Assembly: GCF_020400655.1 (NCBI RefSeq)
Contig: NZ_JAINRC010000017.1
Coordinates: forward strand, 163,426-227,425
DNA: 64,000 nucleotides
Origin: Streptomyces spinosus
GTDB taxonomy: Bacteria; Actinomycetota; Actinomycetes; Streptomycetales; Streptomycetaceae
Direction of reading: 5' to 3'
The notes beneath the pieces are model-generated. The model saw nothing but the letters and a program-made list of their open reading frames with translations. It was not told the origin of the DNA and searched no databases. Positions 7,568 to 16,748 of the stretch are shown in pieces; position 1 is the stretch's first letter; every line of letters begins with the position of its first letter. The position numbers and the translations under genes were made by a program.

Positions 7568-8797
7568 ATGAGCTACCGCACGGCCGACTCCTTGCGCTCC
7601 GTGACCCTCGACGATGTGCGCGGCGCCCAGAAGATGCTCTCGGGAGTGGCCCGTGTGACCGCGATGGAGGGCAGCCGGCACCTGTCCCAGCTGGTCGGCG
7701 CCCCCGTGCACCTGAAGTGCGAGAACCTGCAGCGGACCGGCTCGTTCAAGCTGCGCGGCGCCTACGTGCGGATCGCCGGGCTGCTGCCGGAGGAGCGGGC
7801 GGCCGGTGTGGTGGCCGCGAGCGCCGGCAACCACGCCCAGGGCGTCGCGCTCGCCTCCTCCCTGCTGGGCGTGCACGCGACGGTGTTCATGCCGAAGGGC
7901 GCGCCGCTGCCGAAGATCAGCGCGACCCGGGACTACGGCGCCGAGGTGCGCCTGCACGGCCAGGTGGTCGACGAGACGCTGGCCGCCGCCCAGGAGTACG
8001 CCGACCGCACCGGCGCCGTGTTCATCCACCCCTTCGACCACCCGGACGTGATCGCCGGCCAGGGCACGGTCGGCCTGGAGATCCTGGAGCAGTGCCCGAA
8101 GGTGCGCACGATCGTCGTCGGCATGGGCGGCGGCGGGCTCGCGGCGGGGATCGCGGTGGGGGTGAAGGCGCTGCGGCCGGACGTGCGGATCGTCGGCGTG
8201 CAGGCGGAGGGGGCCGCCTGCTACCCGCCCTCGCTGGCCGCCGGGCGCCCGGTGTCGTTGCTGAGCCCGGCGACGATGGCCGACGGCATCAAGGTGGGGC
8301 GTCCCGGCGTGGTGCCGTTCGGGATCGTCGGCGAACTGGTCGACGAGGTGCGCACGGTCAGCGAGGACCAGTTGTCGGCGGCGCTGCTGCTCTGCCTGGA
8401 GCGGGCGAAGCTGGTCGTGGAGCCGGCCGGGGCGAGCCCGGTGGCGGCGCTGCTGGCCGCGCCGGACGCCTTCGACGGTCCGGTCGTCGCGGTGCTCTCC
8501 GGTGGCAACGTCGACCCGGTTCTGATGCAGCGGGTGCTGCGGCACGGCATGGCCGCGCAGGGCCGTTACCTGGCCGTCCGGCTGCGGCTGACGGACCGGC
8601 CGGGCGCGCTCGCCACGCTGCTCGGCGTGCTGTCGGCGGTCGACGCCAACGTCCTCGACGTCAGTCACGTCCGCACCGGTCCCCGGCTCGGTCTGACGGA
8701 GGCCGAGGTGGAGCTGCACCTGGAGACGAAGGGCCCGGCGCACTGCGCCGAGGTCGGCCGGGCCCTGCGGGACGCCGGCTACACCGTCATCGACTGA
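7568..8797 (+). CDS. ilvA: Threonine ammonia-lyase (threonine dehydratase)
   Basis: Converts L-threonine to 2-oxobutanoate and ammonia, the first step to isoleucine. The 409-residue protein has the PLP lysine in RTGSFKLRGAY, ASAGNHAQGVA, and the glycine-rich phosphate loop VGMGGGGLAAGIA. The tail from about residue 330 (LAVRLRLTDRPGALATLL) is a single ACT-like domain, as in the short IlvA/TdcB form of actinobacteria, so isoleucine or valine feedback is plausible. The start ATG at 7568 has GGAG four bases upstream. Confidence 0.92.
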   Translation: MSYRTADSLRSVTLDDVRGAQKMLSGVARVTAMEGSRHLSQLVGAPVHLKCENLQRTGSFKLRGAYVRIAGLLPEERAAGVVAASAGNHAQGVALASSLLGVHATVFMPKGAPLPKISATRDYGAEVRLHGQVVDETLAAAQEYADRTGAVFIHPFDHPDVIAGQGTVGLEILEQCPKVRTIVVGMGGGGLAAGIAVGVKALRPDVRIVGVQAEGAACYPPSLAAGRPVSLLSPATMADGIKVGRPGVVPFGIVGELVDEVRTVSEDQLSAALLLCLERAKLVVEPAGASPVAALLAAPDAFDGPVVAVLSGGNVDPVLMQRVLRHGMAAQGRYLAVRLRLTDRPGALATLLGVLSAVDANVLDVSHVRTGPRLGLTEAEVELHLETKGPAHCAEVGRALRDAGYTVID

Positions 8798-8842
8798 CCC
8801 GGAACGGCCGGCCACGGCCACCACCCGTTCGAGCGAAGTCTC

Positions 8843-8871
8843 TTGAGGGACGCGATACATCGCGTTATGGT
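8843..8871 (+). promoter_or_regulatory. Promoter of exporter genes with operator in the spacer
   Basis: TTGAGG (8843-8848), a 17-base spacer and TATGGT (8866-8871) form a good vegetative promoter. The spacer is almost filled by a perfect inverted repeat ACGCGAT-AC-ATCGCGT (8850-8865). A repressor bound there would block RNA polymerase. The design matches TetR- or PadR-controlled exporters; the regulator itself is not adjacent. The leader to the ATG at 9024 would be about 145 bases. Confidence 0.6.
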
Positions 8872-9023
8872 GTGTCGTGTGGCCCCGGCCGGCCTGCCCG
8901 CGGGTGCGCGGCACCTGTGCGTACCGGCGTCCGCATCCGCGAAAACCGCGGGCACGGCCGGGCGAACAAACCTAGCCTTTGCGAAGAATCCGTCCCCGAA
9001 TTCCCGACGACGTGGAGACACAT

Positions 9024-10007
9024 ATGCCAGGTGCCATCTATGCCGAAGGCCTGGTGAAGACCTTCGGCGACGTAAGGGCACTGGACGGCGTCGACCTCGA
9101 CGTGCCCGAGGGCACGGTCCTCGGCCTCCTCGGGCCGAACGGCGCCGGCAAGACGACGGCCGTCCGCTGCCTGACGACCCTGCTGCGCCCCGACAGCGGC
9201 AAGGCGGTGGTCGCCGGCGTGGACGTGCTGCGCCACCCCGACGCCGTACGCCGCTCCATCGGCCTCTCCGGCCAGTTCGCGGCGGTCGACGAGTACCTGA
9301 CCGGCCGGGAGAACCTGCAGATGGTCGGGCAGCTCTACCAGATGAGGGCGAAGGCGGCCAAGGCGCGCGCGACGGAGCTGCTGGAGCAGTTCCACCTCGC
9401 CGACGCCGCCGACCGACCCGCCAAGACCTACTCCGGAGGCATGCGCCGCCGGCTGGACCTCGCCGCGGCCCTCGTGGTCTCGCCCCCGGTGATGTTCATG
9501 GACGAACCGACGACGGGCCTCGACCCGCGCAACCGCCAGCAGCTGTGGGAGGTCATCAAACGGCTCGTCTCCGGCGGTACGACGCTGCTGCTCACCACGC
9601 AGTACCTGGAAGAGGCCGACCACCTGGCCCACGACATCGCGGTCGTCGACCACGGCCGGGTCATCGCCCAGGGCACCTCCGACCAGCTCAAGGCCCGCAC
9701 CGGCGGCGAGCGCGTCGAGGTCGTGGTGCACGAGCGGGAGGAGATAGCCGCCGCCGCGGAGGTGCTGCGCGGCTTCGGCAAGGGCGAGACCACGGTCGAG
9801 GAGCACACCCGCAAGCTCACGGTGCCCGTCACGGGCGGCGCCAAGCTGCTCGCCGAGGTCATCCGCGAGCTGGACTCGCGCGGGATCGAGATGGACGACG
9901 TCGGGCTGCGCCGCCCCACCCTCGACGACGTCTTCCTGTCCCTGACCGGACACGCGGCGGAGAGCGCCGAGCAGGGCGAGCGCACCGGCAAGGAGGCCGT
10001 GAAATGA
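9024..10007 (+). CDS. DrrA-type ABC transporter ATP-binding protein
   Basis: A 327-residue ATPase of the daunorubicin-resistance exporter family. It has Walker A GPNGAGKTT, Q-loop LSGQFAAVDE, the signature TYSGGMRRRLDLA, Walker B VMFMDEPTTGLD and the switch TTQYLEEADH. The C-terminal 90 residues (TVEEHTRKLTVPV to GLRRPTLDDVFLSLTGH) are the DrrA-specific domain. The start ATG at 9024 has GTGGAG upstream. It overlaps the permease gene by four bases (ATGA), so the two are translationally coupled and act together as a drug or lipid exporter of unknown substrate. Confidence 0.93.
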   Translation: MPGAIYAEGLVKTFGDVRALDGVDLDVPEGTVLGLLGPNGAGKTTAVRCLTTLLRPDSGKAVVAGVDVLRHPDAVRRSIGLSGQFAAVDEYLTGRENLQMVGQLYQMRAKAAKARATELLEQFHLADAADRPAKTYSGGMRRRLDLAAALVVSPPVMFMDEPTTGLDPRNRQQLWEVIKRLVSGGTTLLLTTQYLEEADHLAHDIAVVDHGRVIAQGTSDQLKARTGGERVEVVVHEREEIAAAAEVLRGFGKGETTVEEHTRKLTVPVTGGAKLLAEVIRELDSRGIEMDDVGLRRPTLDDVFLSLTGHAAESAEQGERTGKEAVK

Positions 10008-10855
10008 GTGCCGTCACCGACACCGCGCCCGTCGCGGCCCCGGGCAACCCCGTGGTCAGATCCGTCCGCGACTCACTGGTCGTAGCCCGCCGGAACCTGA
10101 TCCGCATGGGCCGGATCCCCGAGATGCTGATCTTCGGACTGATCCAGCCCATCATGTTCGTGGTGCTGTTCACCTACGTGTTCGGCGGCTCGATCCAGGT
10201 CGGCTCGTCCAACTCCACGCAGGCCTACCGCGAGTTCCTGATGGCCGGCATCTTCGCCCAGACCGTCACGTTCGCCACGGCGGGCGCCGGCGCGGGCATC
10301 GCCGACGACATGCACAAGGGCCTGATCGACCGGTTCCGCTCCCTGCCCATGGCACGCGGCGCGGTCCTCACCGGGCGCACCCTCGCCGACCTGGTCCAGA
10401 CGGCGCTGACCCTGCTCGTCCTCGCGGTCGTCGCCGTGCTGGTCGGCTGGCGCACGCACGAGAACTTCGGCAAGGTCCTCGCCGGCTTCGCCCTGTTCCT
10501 GCTGCTCGGCTACGCGTTCTCCTGGATCGGCGCGCTCATCGGCCTGTCCGTGCGCACCCCGGAGGCGGCGACCTCGGGCGGTCTGATCTGGCTGTTTCCG
10601 CTGACGTTCATCTCGAACGCCTTCGTGGACGCGAACCAGATGCCGGCCTTCCTGCGGCACATAGCGGAGTGGAACCCGTTCAGCGCCACCGTCCAGGCCT
10701 GCCGCGAGCTGTTCGGCAACCTGCCGCCGGGCTTCCGGACACCCGACGCCTGGCCCATGCAGCACCCGGTCCTGGCCTCGCTGATCTGGTCGGTCGTGAT
10801 CATCCTGGTCTTCCGCACCCTCGCCGTGCGCAAGTACCGCTCCGCGACCGCCTGA
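10004..10855 (+). CDS. DrrB-type ABC-2 transporter permease
   Basis: A 283-residue inner-membrane subunit with about six membrane helices in the ABC-2 arrangement. After a cytoplasmic N-terminus comes LIFGLIQPIMFVVLFTYVFG, then the conserved cytoplasmic loop DDMHKGLIDRFRSLPM that contacts the ATPase. Later come LADLVQTALTLLVLAVVAVL, the NAFVDANQMPAFLRHIAEWNPFS hydrophilic loop and a final helix. It pairs with the overlapping ATPase gene. A strong hairpin terminator follows. Confidence 0.93.
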   Translation: MSAVTDTAPVAAPGNPVVRSVRDSLVVARRNLIRMGRIPEMLIFGLIQPIMFVVLFTYVFGGSIQVGSSNSTQAYREFLMAGIFAQTVTFATAGAGAGIADDMHKGLIDRFRSLPMARGAVLTGRTLADLVQTALTLLVLAVVAVLVGWRTHENFGKVLAGFALFLLLGYAFSWIGALIGLSVRTPEAATSGGLIWLFPLTFISNAFVDANQMPAFLRHIAEWNPFSATVQACRELFGNLPPGFRTPDAWPMQHPVLASLIWSVVIILVFRTLAVRKYRSATA

Positions 10856-10904
10856 CTGCACCGCGGCGGCGGGACACGCCCGCACGACGGCCCGAGCATG
10901 ACAA

Positions 10905-10936
10905 GGCCCCCGGCACCCCTGAGGGCGCCGGGGGCC
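10905..10936. terminator. Bidirectional hairpin terminator
   Basis: GGCCCCCGGC (10905-10914) pairs perfectly with GCCGGGGGCC (10927-10936) around a 12-base loop. It sits between the converging exporter permease and greA genes, so it can end both transcripts. No long T run is present, as is usual in this GC-rich background. Confidence 0.75.
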
Positions 10937-10956
10937 GGTAGTCGACCGGGTCTGGA

Positions 10957-11454
10957 TCAGCCCGTGTACGGCTCGGCCTTCAGGATGCGGACCGAGGCCT
11001 TCTTGCCGTTCGGCAGCTCGTACTCCGCGTCCTCGCCGACCTTGTGGCCGATGACGCCCGAGCCCAGCGGGGACTGCGGCGAGTAGGTCTCGATGTCGGC
11101 GCTCGCGTACTCGCGGGAGGCGAGCAGGAACGTCAGGGTGTCGTCCTCGTCACCGTCGAAGGCGATCGTGACGACCATGCCGGGCGCGACGGCACCGTCC
11201 GCGGCCGGCGGCTCGCCGACCTTGGCGTTCTCGAGGAGCTGGGTCAGCTGGCGCACACGCAGCTCCTGCTTGCCCTGCTCCTCCTTGGCCGCGTGGTACC
11301 CGCCGTTCTCGCGCAGGTCGCCCTCCTCGCGCGCGGCCGCGATCTTGGCGGCGATCTCCGTGCGCGCAGGACCAGTAAGGTACTCAAGCTCGTCCTTGAG
11401 CTTGTTGTACGCCTCCTGGGTCAGCCAGGTGACGTTCTCGCTGGTCTGGGTCAC
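10957..11454 (-). CDS. greA: Transcription elongation factor GreA
   Basis: A 165-residue GreA that rescues backtracked RNA polymerase by stimulating RNA cleavage. The N-terminal coiled coil carries LTQEAYNKLKDELEYL and the acidic tip in REEGDLRENGGYHAAKEEQG (residues 43-62). The C-terminal FKBP-like domain contains SPLGSGVIGHKVGE. The start is the GTG at 11454, preceded by GAGGAG; the frame from 11490 is not supported by a binding site. Confidence 0.95.
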   Translation of the reverse strand: MTQTSENVTWLTQEAYNKLKDELEYLTGPARTEIAAKIAAAREEGDLRENGGYHAAKEEQGKQELRVRQLTQLLENAKVGEPPAADGAVAPGMVVTIAFDGDEDDTLTFLLASREYASADIETYSPQSPLGSGVIGHKVGEDAEYELPNGKKASVRILKAEPYTG

Positions 11455-11654
11455 AGGGTGCTCCTCGTCGGTACTGGGAATACAAAGCATCGCCCTACCC
11501 AGAAGAATGTTCCCTCTTGGATGGGCGAAACCACGAGCCTAACAATTCAACGCCGGAAGGGGGAGGACATAAGCCATCAGAATCACATCAACGCAGGTCA
11601 GGGCCTACGCATTCCGGGTGAACCCGGAGCGTGGCCGCGCGTGTCCGCCGGGTG

Positions 11655-12053
11655 TCAGCCGGCGTGACAGCCCAGCAGCTCGGCCGTCGTCCCCTGCGCC
11701 GTCGTACGGAGCGTGACGACCTTGTCGATCCGGGTGGCCGACCCGGAGAAGCGGAAGTCCGCGCGGCCCACCTCGGCGCCGTCGGCCGACTGCGAGCGCA
11801 GGGTGCAGTAGCCCGAGGCGCCGGCGTCCTTGCGGACCTCCAGGTGCACCTTGACGGCGTCGTCGGAGGCCTGGAAGGTGATGACCTCGGCGCTGATCTC
11901 GTTCTGCGCGACGTAGTGGTAGGCGAAGTAGCCGACCAGTGCGAGCAGGACCGCGCCCAGCACCGTGCCGGCGATCCTGAGCTTGCGGTCGGCGCGCTGG
12001 TCCGAGGAACGGCCGTAGCGGCCCTCGGGCAGCCGCGTGCTCGCGGTACTCAT
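11655..12053 (-). CDS. DUF4307 membrane protein
   Basis: A 132-residue protein of the actinobacterial DUF4307 family. A short basic cytoplasmic N-terminus (RYGRSSDQRADRKLRIA) is followed by one membrane helix (VLGAVLLALVGYFAYHYVA). An extracytoplasmic beta-rich domain follows with two cysteines (YCTLRSQ and LLGCHAG) likely to form a disulfide. It lies back to back with mca, a gene order conserved in actinobacteria. Function is unknown. Confidence 0.85.
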   Translation of the reverse strand: MSTASTRLPEGRYGRSSDQRADRKLRIAGTVLGAVLLALVGYFAYHYVAQNEISAEVITFQASDDAVKVHLEVRKDAGASGYCTLRSQSADGAEVGRADFRFSGSATRIDKVVTLRTTAQGTTAELLGCHAG

Positions 12054-12156
12054 GATCGTCCTCTCCGCGGAATTATTCGCCCCCCGATTCGGTCACTATA
12101 GAAGCCGCCGATCGCGCCCGGAGCCACGGGGGCGCCGACTTACCGAGGATTGAGTC

Positions 12157-13038
12157 TTGACTGAGCAGCTGCGGCTGATGGCCGTTCACGCGCACCCCGA
12201 CGACGAGTCGAGCAAGGGCGCGGCCACCATGGCGAAGTACGTGTCCGAGGGGGTGGACGTGCTGGTGGTGACCTGCACCGGCGGAGAGCGCGGGTCCATC
12301 CTCAATCCGAAGCTCCAGGGCGACACCTACATCGAGGAGCACATCCACGAGGTGCGCCGCAAGGAGATGGACGAGGCCCGGGAGATCCTCGGCGTCAAGC
12401 AGGAGTGGCTCGGCTTCGTCGACTCCGGCCTGCCGGAGGGCGACCCGCTGCCGCCGCTGCCCGAGGGCTGCTTCGCCCTGGAGGACGTCGACAAGGCGGC
12501 CGGTGAGCTGGTGAAGCAGATCCGCTCCTTCCGCCCGCAGGTGATCACCACCTACGACGAGAACGGCGGCTACCCGCACCCCGACCACATCATGACCCAC
12601 AAGATCTCCATGGTGGCGTTCGAGGGCGCGGCGGACACCGGGAAGTACCCCGAGGACGAGTTCGGCCCCGCCTACCAGCCGCTGAAGCTCTACTACAACC
12701 AGGGCTTCAACCGTCCCCGCACCGAGGCCCTGCACCAGGCCATGCTCGACCGCGGCCTGGAGTCGCCGTACGGGGAGTGGCTCAAGCGGTGGAACGAGAC
12801 GGAGCGCACCGAGCGCACCCTGACCACCCACATCCCGTGCGCGGACTTCTTCGAGATCCGCGACAAGGCGCTGATCGCCCACGCCACGCAGATCGACCCG
12901 GACGGCGGCTGGTTCAAGGTGCCGCTGGAGCTCCAGAAGGAAGTCTGGCCGACGGAGGAGTACGAGCTGGCGAAGTCCCTCGTCGATACTTCCCTCCCCG
13001 AGGACGACCTCTTCGCGGGCATCCGGGACAATGCCTGA
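12157..13038 (+). CDS. mca: Mycothiol S-conjugate amidase Mca
   Basis: A zinc amidase that cleaves mycothiol-toxin conjugates, releasing an N-acetylcysteinyl mercapturic acid for export and GlcN-inositol for reuse. The 293-residue LmbE-family protein has the zinc site HAHPDDE (His13, Asp16) and HPDHIMTH near residue 146. The acidic insert GGERGSILNP and the C-terminal DPDGGWFKVP are typical of Mca rather than MshB. It starts at a TTG (12157) behind GAGGA. The next small gene overlaps its stop codon. Confidence 0.95.
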   Translation: MTEQLRLMAVHAHPDDESSKGAATMAKYVSEGVDVLVVTCTGGERGSILNPKLQGDTYIEEHIHEVRRKEMDEAREILGVKQEWLGFVDSGLPEGDPLPPLPEGCFALEDVDKAAGELVKQIRSFRPQVITTYDENGGYPHPDHIMTHKISMVAFEGAADTGKYPEDEFGPAYQPLKLYYNQGFNRPRTEALHQAMLDRGLESPYGEWLKRWNETERTERTLTTHIPCADFFEIRDKALIAHATQIDPDGGWFKVPLELQKEVWPTEEYELAKSLVDTSLPEDDLFAGIRDNA

Positions 13039-13282
13039 CATGAGCGCAAGCGTGAGCCTGGCAGTGACGCACCTCGTCCCCCTCGCCGCCAAGGAGGTGG
13101 ACGAGAACAAGGTCACCCCCGGCATCCTCGGTTTCATCGTCTTCGCGGTGATGGCCGTGGCCGTGTGGGGACTGATGAAGTCGATGAACAAGCACATGCA
13201 GAAGGTCGACTTCAAGGAGTCCCCGGACGCCGACGCGGAGGGGGCCCGGGAACAGGCCGGCTCCGCGGCCCAGCAGCGCTGA
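13031..13282 (+). CDS. Small membrane protein downstream of mca
   Basis: An 83-residue protein with one membrane helix (ILGFIVFAVMAVAVWGLM, residues 32-49) and a charged, probably cytoplasmic tail (MNKHMQKVDFKESPDADAEG). The ATG at 13031 overlaps the mca stop by eight bases; an ATG at 13040 is an alternative. The pairing with mca recurs in actinobacteria, which suggests a linked but unknown role. Confidence 0.8.
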   Translation: MPDMSASVSLAVTHLVPLAAKEVDENKVTPGILGFIVFAVMAVAVWGLMKSMNKHMQKVDFKESPDADAEGAREQAGSAAQQR

Positions 13283-13298
13283 CCCGCCGGGGTCGGCC

Positions 13299-16200
13299 TT
13301 ACGCCGGCACCGCCACCCCCATCACCTCCCGGGCGTGGCGGTCCGGAGTCATGCGCAGCCGCCAGGCCTGCCAGCCGGCCTCCAGCTCGACACCCCGCTC
13401 CAGCAGCAGGGCGTACGCCGGGACGTAGTCCGCCAGCTTCTCGTCCCGCAGCGGGTGCGAGGCACGGGCCAGCTGGGCCAGCTCCTCCTGGGCGACGGCC
13501 GTGCCCACCTCCACCCCGCCCGGCGCCGCGTACGGCAGCAGGGTGCAGCGCAGGAAGCGGGCCCAGTCCTCGCCGCGCCGGTCGCCGTAGGACGTGAACA
13601 GGGCGAGCGCCTCGTCGCACAGCGCCAGCGCCTGCTGCGTCCGCGCGTTGCCCGCGTCCACCACCGCCAGCTCCAGGCAGGTCCAGGCCTCGCCGTGGGC
13701 GACGCCGATCCGCTGGAAGTCGGCGCGCGCGTCCACCAGGAGCTGCCGGGCGAAACCGGAGTTGCGCAGCGAGCCGGTCTGCGCGGCCCGCTGGTCCCGG
13801 GTCGCCCGCGCCGAGTGGTGCCGGGCACAGGCCAGGCCGTACACGTCCCGTATCCGGGAGAACATCGTCCGGGACCGCTCCAGGTCCCGCACCGCCTGGT
13901 CCAGCTCACCGGTCTCCTCCAGCGCCTGCCCCAGGTGGTACAGCGTCCACGCCTCGCCGCGCGCGTCCTCGTTCTCCCGGTGCCGGGTCACCGCCCGGCG
14001 CAGGCTCTCCACGGCCGCGGCGCCGTCACCGGCCACCAGCCGGGCCCGGGCCAGCTGGGTCAGCGCCCACGCCTCCCCTCGGGCGTCCTGCGTCCTGCCG
14101 TACCGCTCCAGGGCCGCCCGCAGCTCCGTCTCCGCGCGCGGCACATCCCCCAGCCGCAGGGCCAGCTGGCCCAGATGGAAGTGCGCCCAGGCCTCGCCGT
14201 GCACCGAGCCGCCCTCGCGGTGCAGGACCAGGGAGCGGGTGAGCAGGTCCAGGGCCTCCGCCAGCCGGGCCCGGTCCCGCTGGACGGCCGCCAGCGCGTG
14301 CATCGTCCACGCCCGGTCCGTCGCCAGCTCCGGTGCCGCCTGCATGTCCAGTGCCTCGCGGAGCCGGGCCGCCGCCTCGGTGAGGTTGCCCTGGTGGTGC
14401 AGCGTGATCCCCAGCGAGGCCAGCGCGCGGGCCGCCCCCGCCTCGTGCCGGGCCTCCCGGTACAGGTCCACGACCGAGGTCAGCGTGGTGCGCGCCTTGT
14501 CCAGCTCACCGAGCTGCCGGGCCGCGATACCGGTACGCCACTGCACCGAGCGCACCAGCAGTCCCTGGTCCACCGACTGCGCCAGCTCGCTGATCTCACC
14601 GAGCCGGTACAGGTCGCCGCGCAGCAGGCAGTAGTCGCACAGCGCGCCCAGCAGGTTCAGCACGGCCGCCTGGTCCACGCCCTCCGCGTGCCGCAGGGCC
14701 GCTGTGATGAAGCTGGACTCGTCGTCCAGCCAGCGCAGCGCCTCGTCGAGGGAGGGGAAGCCGTGCGAGCCGAACTGGTTCGACCGCGTCGACATGTTCC
14801 CGTCGACCAGGCGCAGCACCGAGTCGGCCAGCTCCGCGTAGTTCACGATCAGCCGCTCCTGCGCGGCCGCCCGCTCGGCCGGGTCCTCCTCGTCCAGCAG
14901 CCGGGCATGGGCGAAGGCCCGCACCAGGTCGTGCAGCCGGTAGCGGCTGCCGCGCACATGGTCGATCAGGCCCGCCCGGGCGAGCGCCACCAGATGCCGG
15001 GTGGCCTCGGCCTCGTCGGTGGCGAGCAGGGAGGCCGCCGCCGCCGCGCCCAGCGAGGCCCGGCCCGCCAGGGCGAGCCTGCGCAGCAGCCGGCGGGTGG
15101 GCTCCGGCTGGTCGGTGTAGCGCAGCCACAGCGCCCGTTCCACCGGCTCCACCGGGCCGTACGCCCCCAGGTCCGCGGCCAGCTGCCCAGGTGAGCGCGG
15201 GCCCAGTGCCGAGCCCGCGACCCGCAGCGCCAGCGGCAGCCCGCCGCACAGCTCGCGGACCCGGTCGGCGGAGCCGGCGTCGTACGGCCCCGACGCGTCC
15301 TCGGCCGCCGCGCTCAGCAGTTCCTCGGAGCCCGCCGCGTCCAGCGCCGGGACGGGCAGCTCGTGCACCCAGGCCGGCAGGTCGGCGGGCAGGTCGAGGG
15401 GGGTGCGGGCGGTGACCAGCACCAGGCTGTCGGAGCGCTCCGGCACCAGGGCGCGCACCTGCTCCGGGTCCGAGGCGTCGTCCAGCACGATCGTCACCGG
15501 CAGTCCGGTCAGATGCCGGTGGTACAGCTCGGCCAGCCGCTTGACCTGCTGGTCGGGGGAGGACCGCTCCCGGAACAGCAGCTGCTCGCGGGGCGCGCCC
15601 AGCCGGTTGAGCAGGTGCAGCAGGGCGTCCCTGGTGGACAGCGGCGCCTCCTCCCGGCTGCCGCCGCGCAGGTCCACGACCACCGCGCCCCGGAAGTGGT
15701 CCCGCAGCTCGTGCGCCGCGCGCACCGCGAGCGTGGTCCGGCCGGAGCCGGGCTCGCCGTGCAGCACCACCAGCGTCGGCCGGGTCTCGGTGGCCGCACG
15801 CGCCGCCTGCGCCCACTGCCTGATCCGCCCCAGCTCCGCCCGGCGCCCCGCGAACGGGCCGTCGGCCTCCGGGAGCTGCCCGAAGGACTGCTGGAGCACC
15901 GAACGCCTGCGGGCCGCCGCGCTCTTGTCCGCGCCGCGCAGCGCCGGGCCGGTGCCCTTCTTCTTGGCACCGGTGGAGGCGCTGAGCACCCGCTGCTGGT
16001 CGAGGAACGGGCGGATGCCCCGCACCTCCAGCGCCGTCAGCCACTGCAACCGCAGCTGCTCCGGGCCGCCGGGCTGGCCGGCCGCGCCCGCGCGGTGGTG
16101 GGCGGCGGGCAGATGCGCACCGGCCACCTTCACCACCGTCGCCGCGGCGCCCGCCACGCCCGCGGTGGTGCCCGCGCCGAGGGCCGTGCCGGTGCCGGTA

Positions 16201-16499
16201 CCGAGGGCCAGGTCGGCCACGGCGGCGGCGACGGCGGCGACCGCCGCGACGAGCAGGGCCGTTCCGGCGCCTGCGCGGGCGTACCGCCGGCCGAAGGTCA
16301 GCCGGCCGGCCTCCGCCTCGTCCAGGGCGCGCGTGTAGGCCTCGTACTCCTCGCCGGCCGCGCCCGCCATCGCGTCCAGCGCGCCGCGGGCCCGCGACAG
16401 CAGCAGCCGGCCGTCGATCCGCCCGCCCGAACGCCGCACCTCCTCCTCCACGGCCCGCACCAGCAGCCGCTCGGCCTCCGCCCGATGACCGTCCCGCAT
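13299..16499 (-). CDS. STAND (NB-ARC) ATPase with TPR repeats
   Basis: A 1066-residue signal-transduction ATPase. Residues 75-130 hold two or three Ala/Gly-rich membrane-like stretches. The NB-ARC core follows: Walker A HGEPGSGRTT, Walker B PVTIVLDDASD and the GLPLALRVAG motif. A winged helix (residues near 470, LIDHVRGSRYRLHDLVRAFA) is next. From about residue 560 to the end run tetratricopeptide repeats with the blocks RGEAW and LGxLALRLGD repeated many times. TPR-type STAND proteins act as switches that oligomerise upon ligand binding. The start ATG at 16499 has GGAGGGG upstream. It may be a streptomycete regulator or a defence sensor; no separate effector domain (nuclease, TIR, protease) is visible at the N-terminus. 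Confidence 0.88.
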   Translation of the reverse strand: MRDGHRAEAERLLVRAVEEEVRRSGGRIDGRLLLSRARGALDAMAGAAGEEYEAYTRALDEAEAGRLTFGRRYARAGAGTALLVAAVAAVAAAVADLALGTGTGTALGAGTTAGVAGAAATVVKVAGAHLPAAHHRAGAAGQPGGPEQLRLQWLTALEVRGIRPFLDQQRVLSASTGAKKKGTGPALRGADKSAAARRRSVLQQSFGQLPEADGPFAGRRAELGRIRQWAQAARAATETRPTLVVLHGEPGSGRTTLAVRAAHELRDHFRGAVVVDLRGGSREEAPLSTRDALLHLLNRLGAPREQLLFRERSSPDQQVKRLAELYHRHLTGLPVTIVLDDASDPEQVRALVPERSDSLVLVTARTPLDLPADLPAWVHELPVPALDAAGSEELLSAAAEDASGPYDAGSADRVRELCGGLPLALRVAGSALGPRSPGQLAADLGAYGPVEPVERALWLRYTDQPEPTRRLLRRLALAGRASLGAAAAASLLATDEAEATRHLVALARAGLIDHVRGSRYRLHDLVRAFAHARLLDEEDPAERAAAQERLIVNYAELADSVLRLVDGNMSTRSNQFGSHGFPSLDEALRWLDDESSFITAALRHAEGVDQAAVLNLLGALCDYCLLRGDLYRLGEISELAQSVDQGLLVRSVQWRTGIAARQLGELDKARTTLTSVVDLYREARHEAGAARALASLGITLHHQGNLTEAAARLREALDMQAAPELATDRAWTMHALAAVQRDRARLAEALDLLTRSLVLHREGGSVHGEAWAHFHLGQLALRLGDVPRAETELRAALERYGRTQDARGEAWALTQLARARLVAGDGAAAVESLRRAVTRHRENEDARGEAWTLYHLGQALEETGELDQAVRDLERSRTMFSRIRDVYGLACARHHSARATRDQRAAQTGSLRNSGFARQLLVDARADFQRIGVAHGEAWTCLELAVVDAGNARTQQALALCDEALALFTSYGDRRGEDWARFLRCTLLPYAAPGGVEVGTAVAQEELAQLARASHPLRDEKLADYVPAYALLLERGVELEAGWQAWRLRMTPDRHAREVMGVAVPA

Positions 16500-16748
16500 G
16501 TCCCGTCCCCCTCCGGCGGCAACTCCGTCGCGTACGAGTGTCCTTCGGGGACGACGGGATGGCGAGGGGGTGGCGATCAGCGGGGGTGGTGAGGGTTTCG
16601 TGCCGGTTCCCGGGCCGGCCGCTTCCCCCGGTCACGTCCGGGAGCCGCGTCCCACGGCTCCGCCTCGGCGTCCGCCCGTTCCGCGAAACCGGCGGTTGCC
16701 GTCCGGGCCTGACGTCCCGCGCGGGGACGGCTGCGGCAGGATGGGGTC

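Noticed and set aside
14596..16635. Long frames overlapping the STAND gene, and similar ones opposite the pilus and TadC-kinase genes
   Set aside because: They are alternative-frame shadows of high-GC genes with Arg/Gly/Pro-rich composition.
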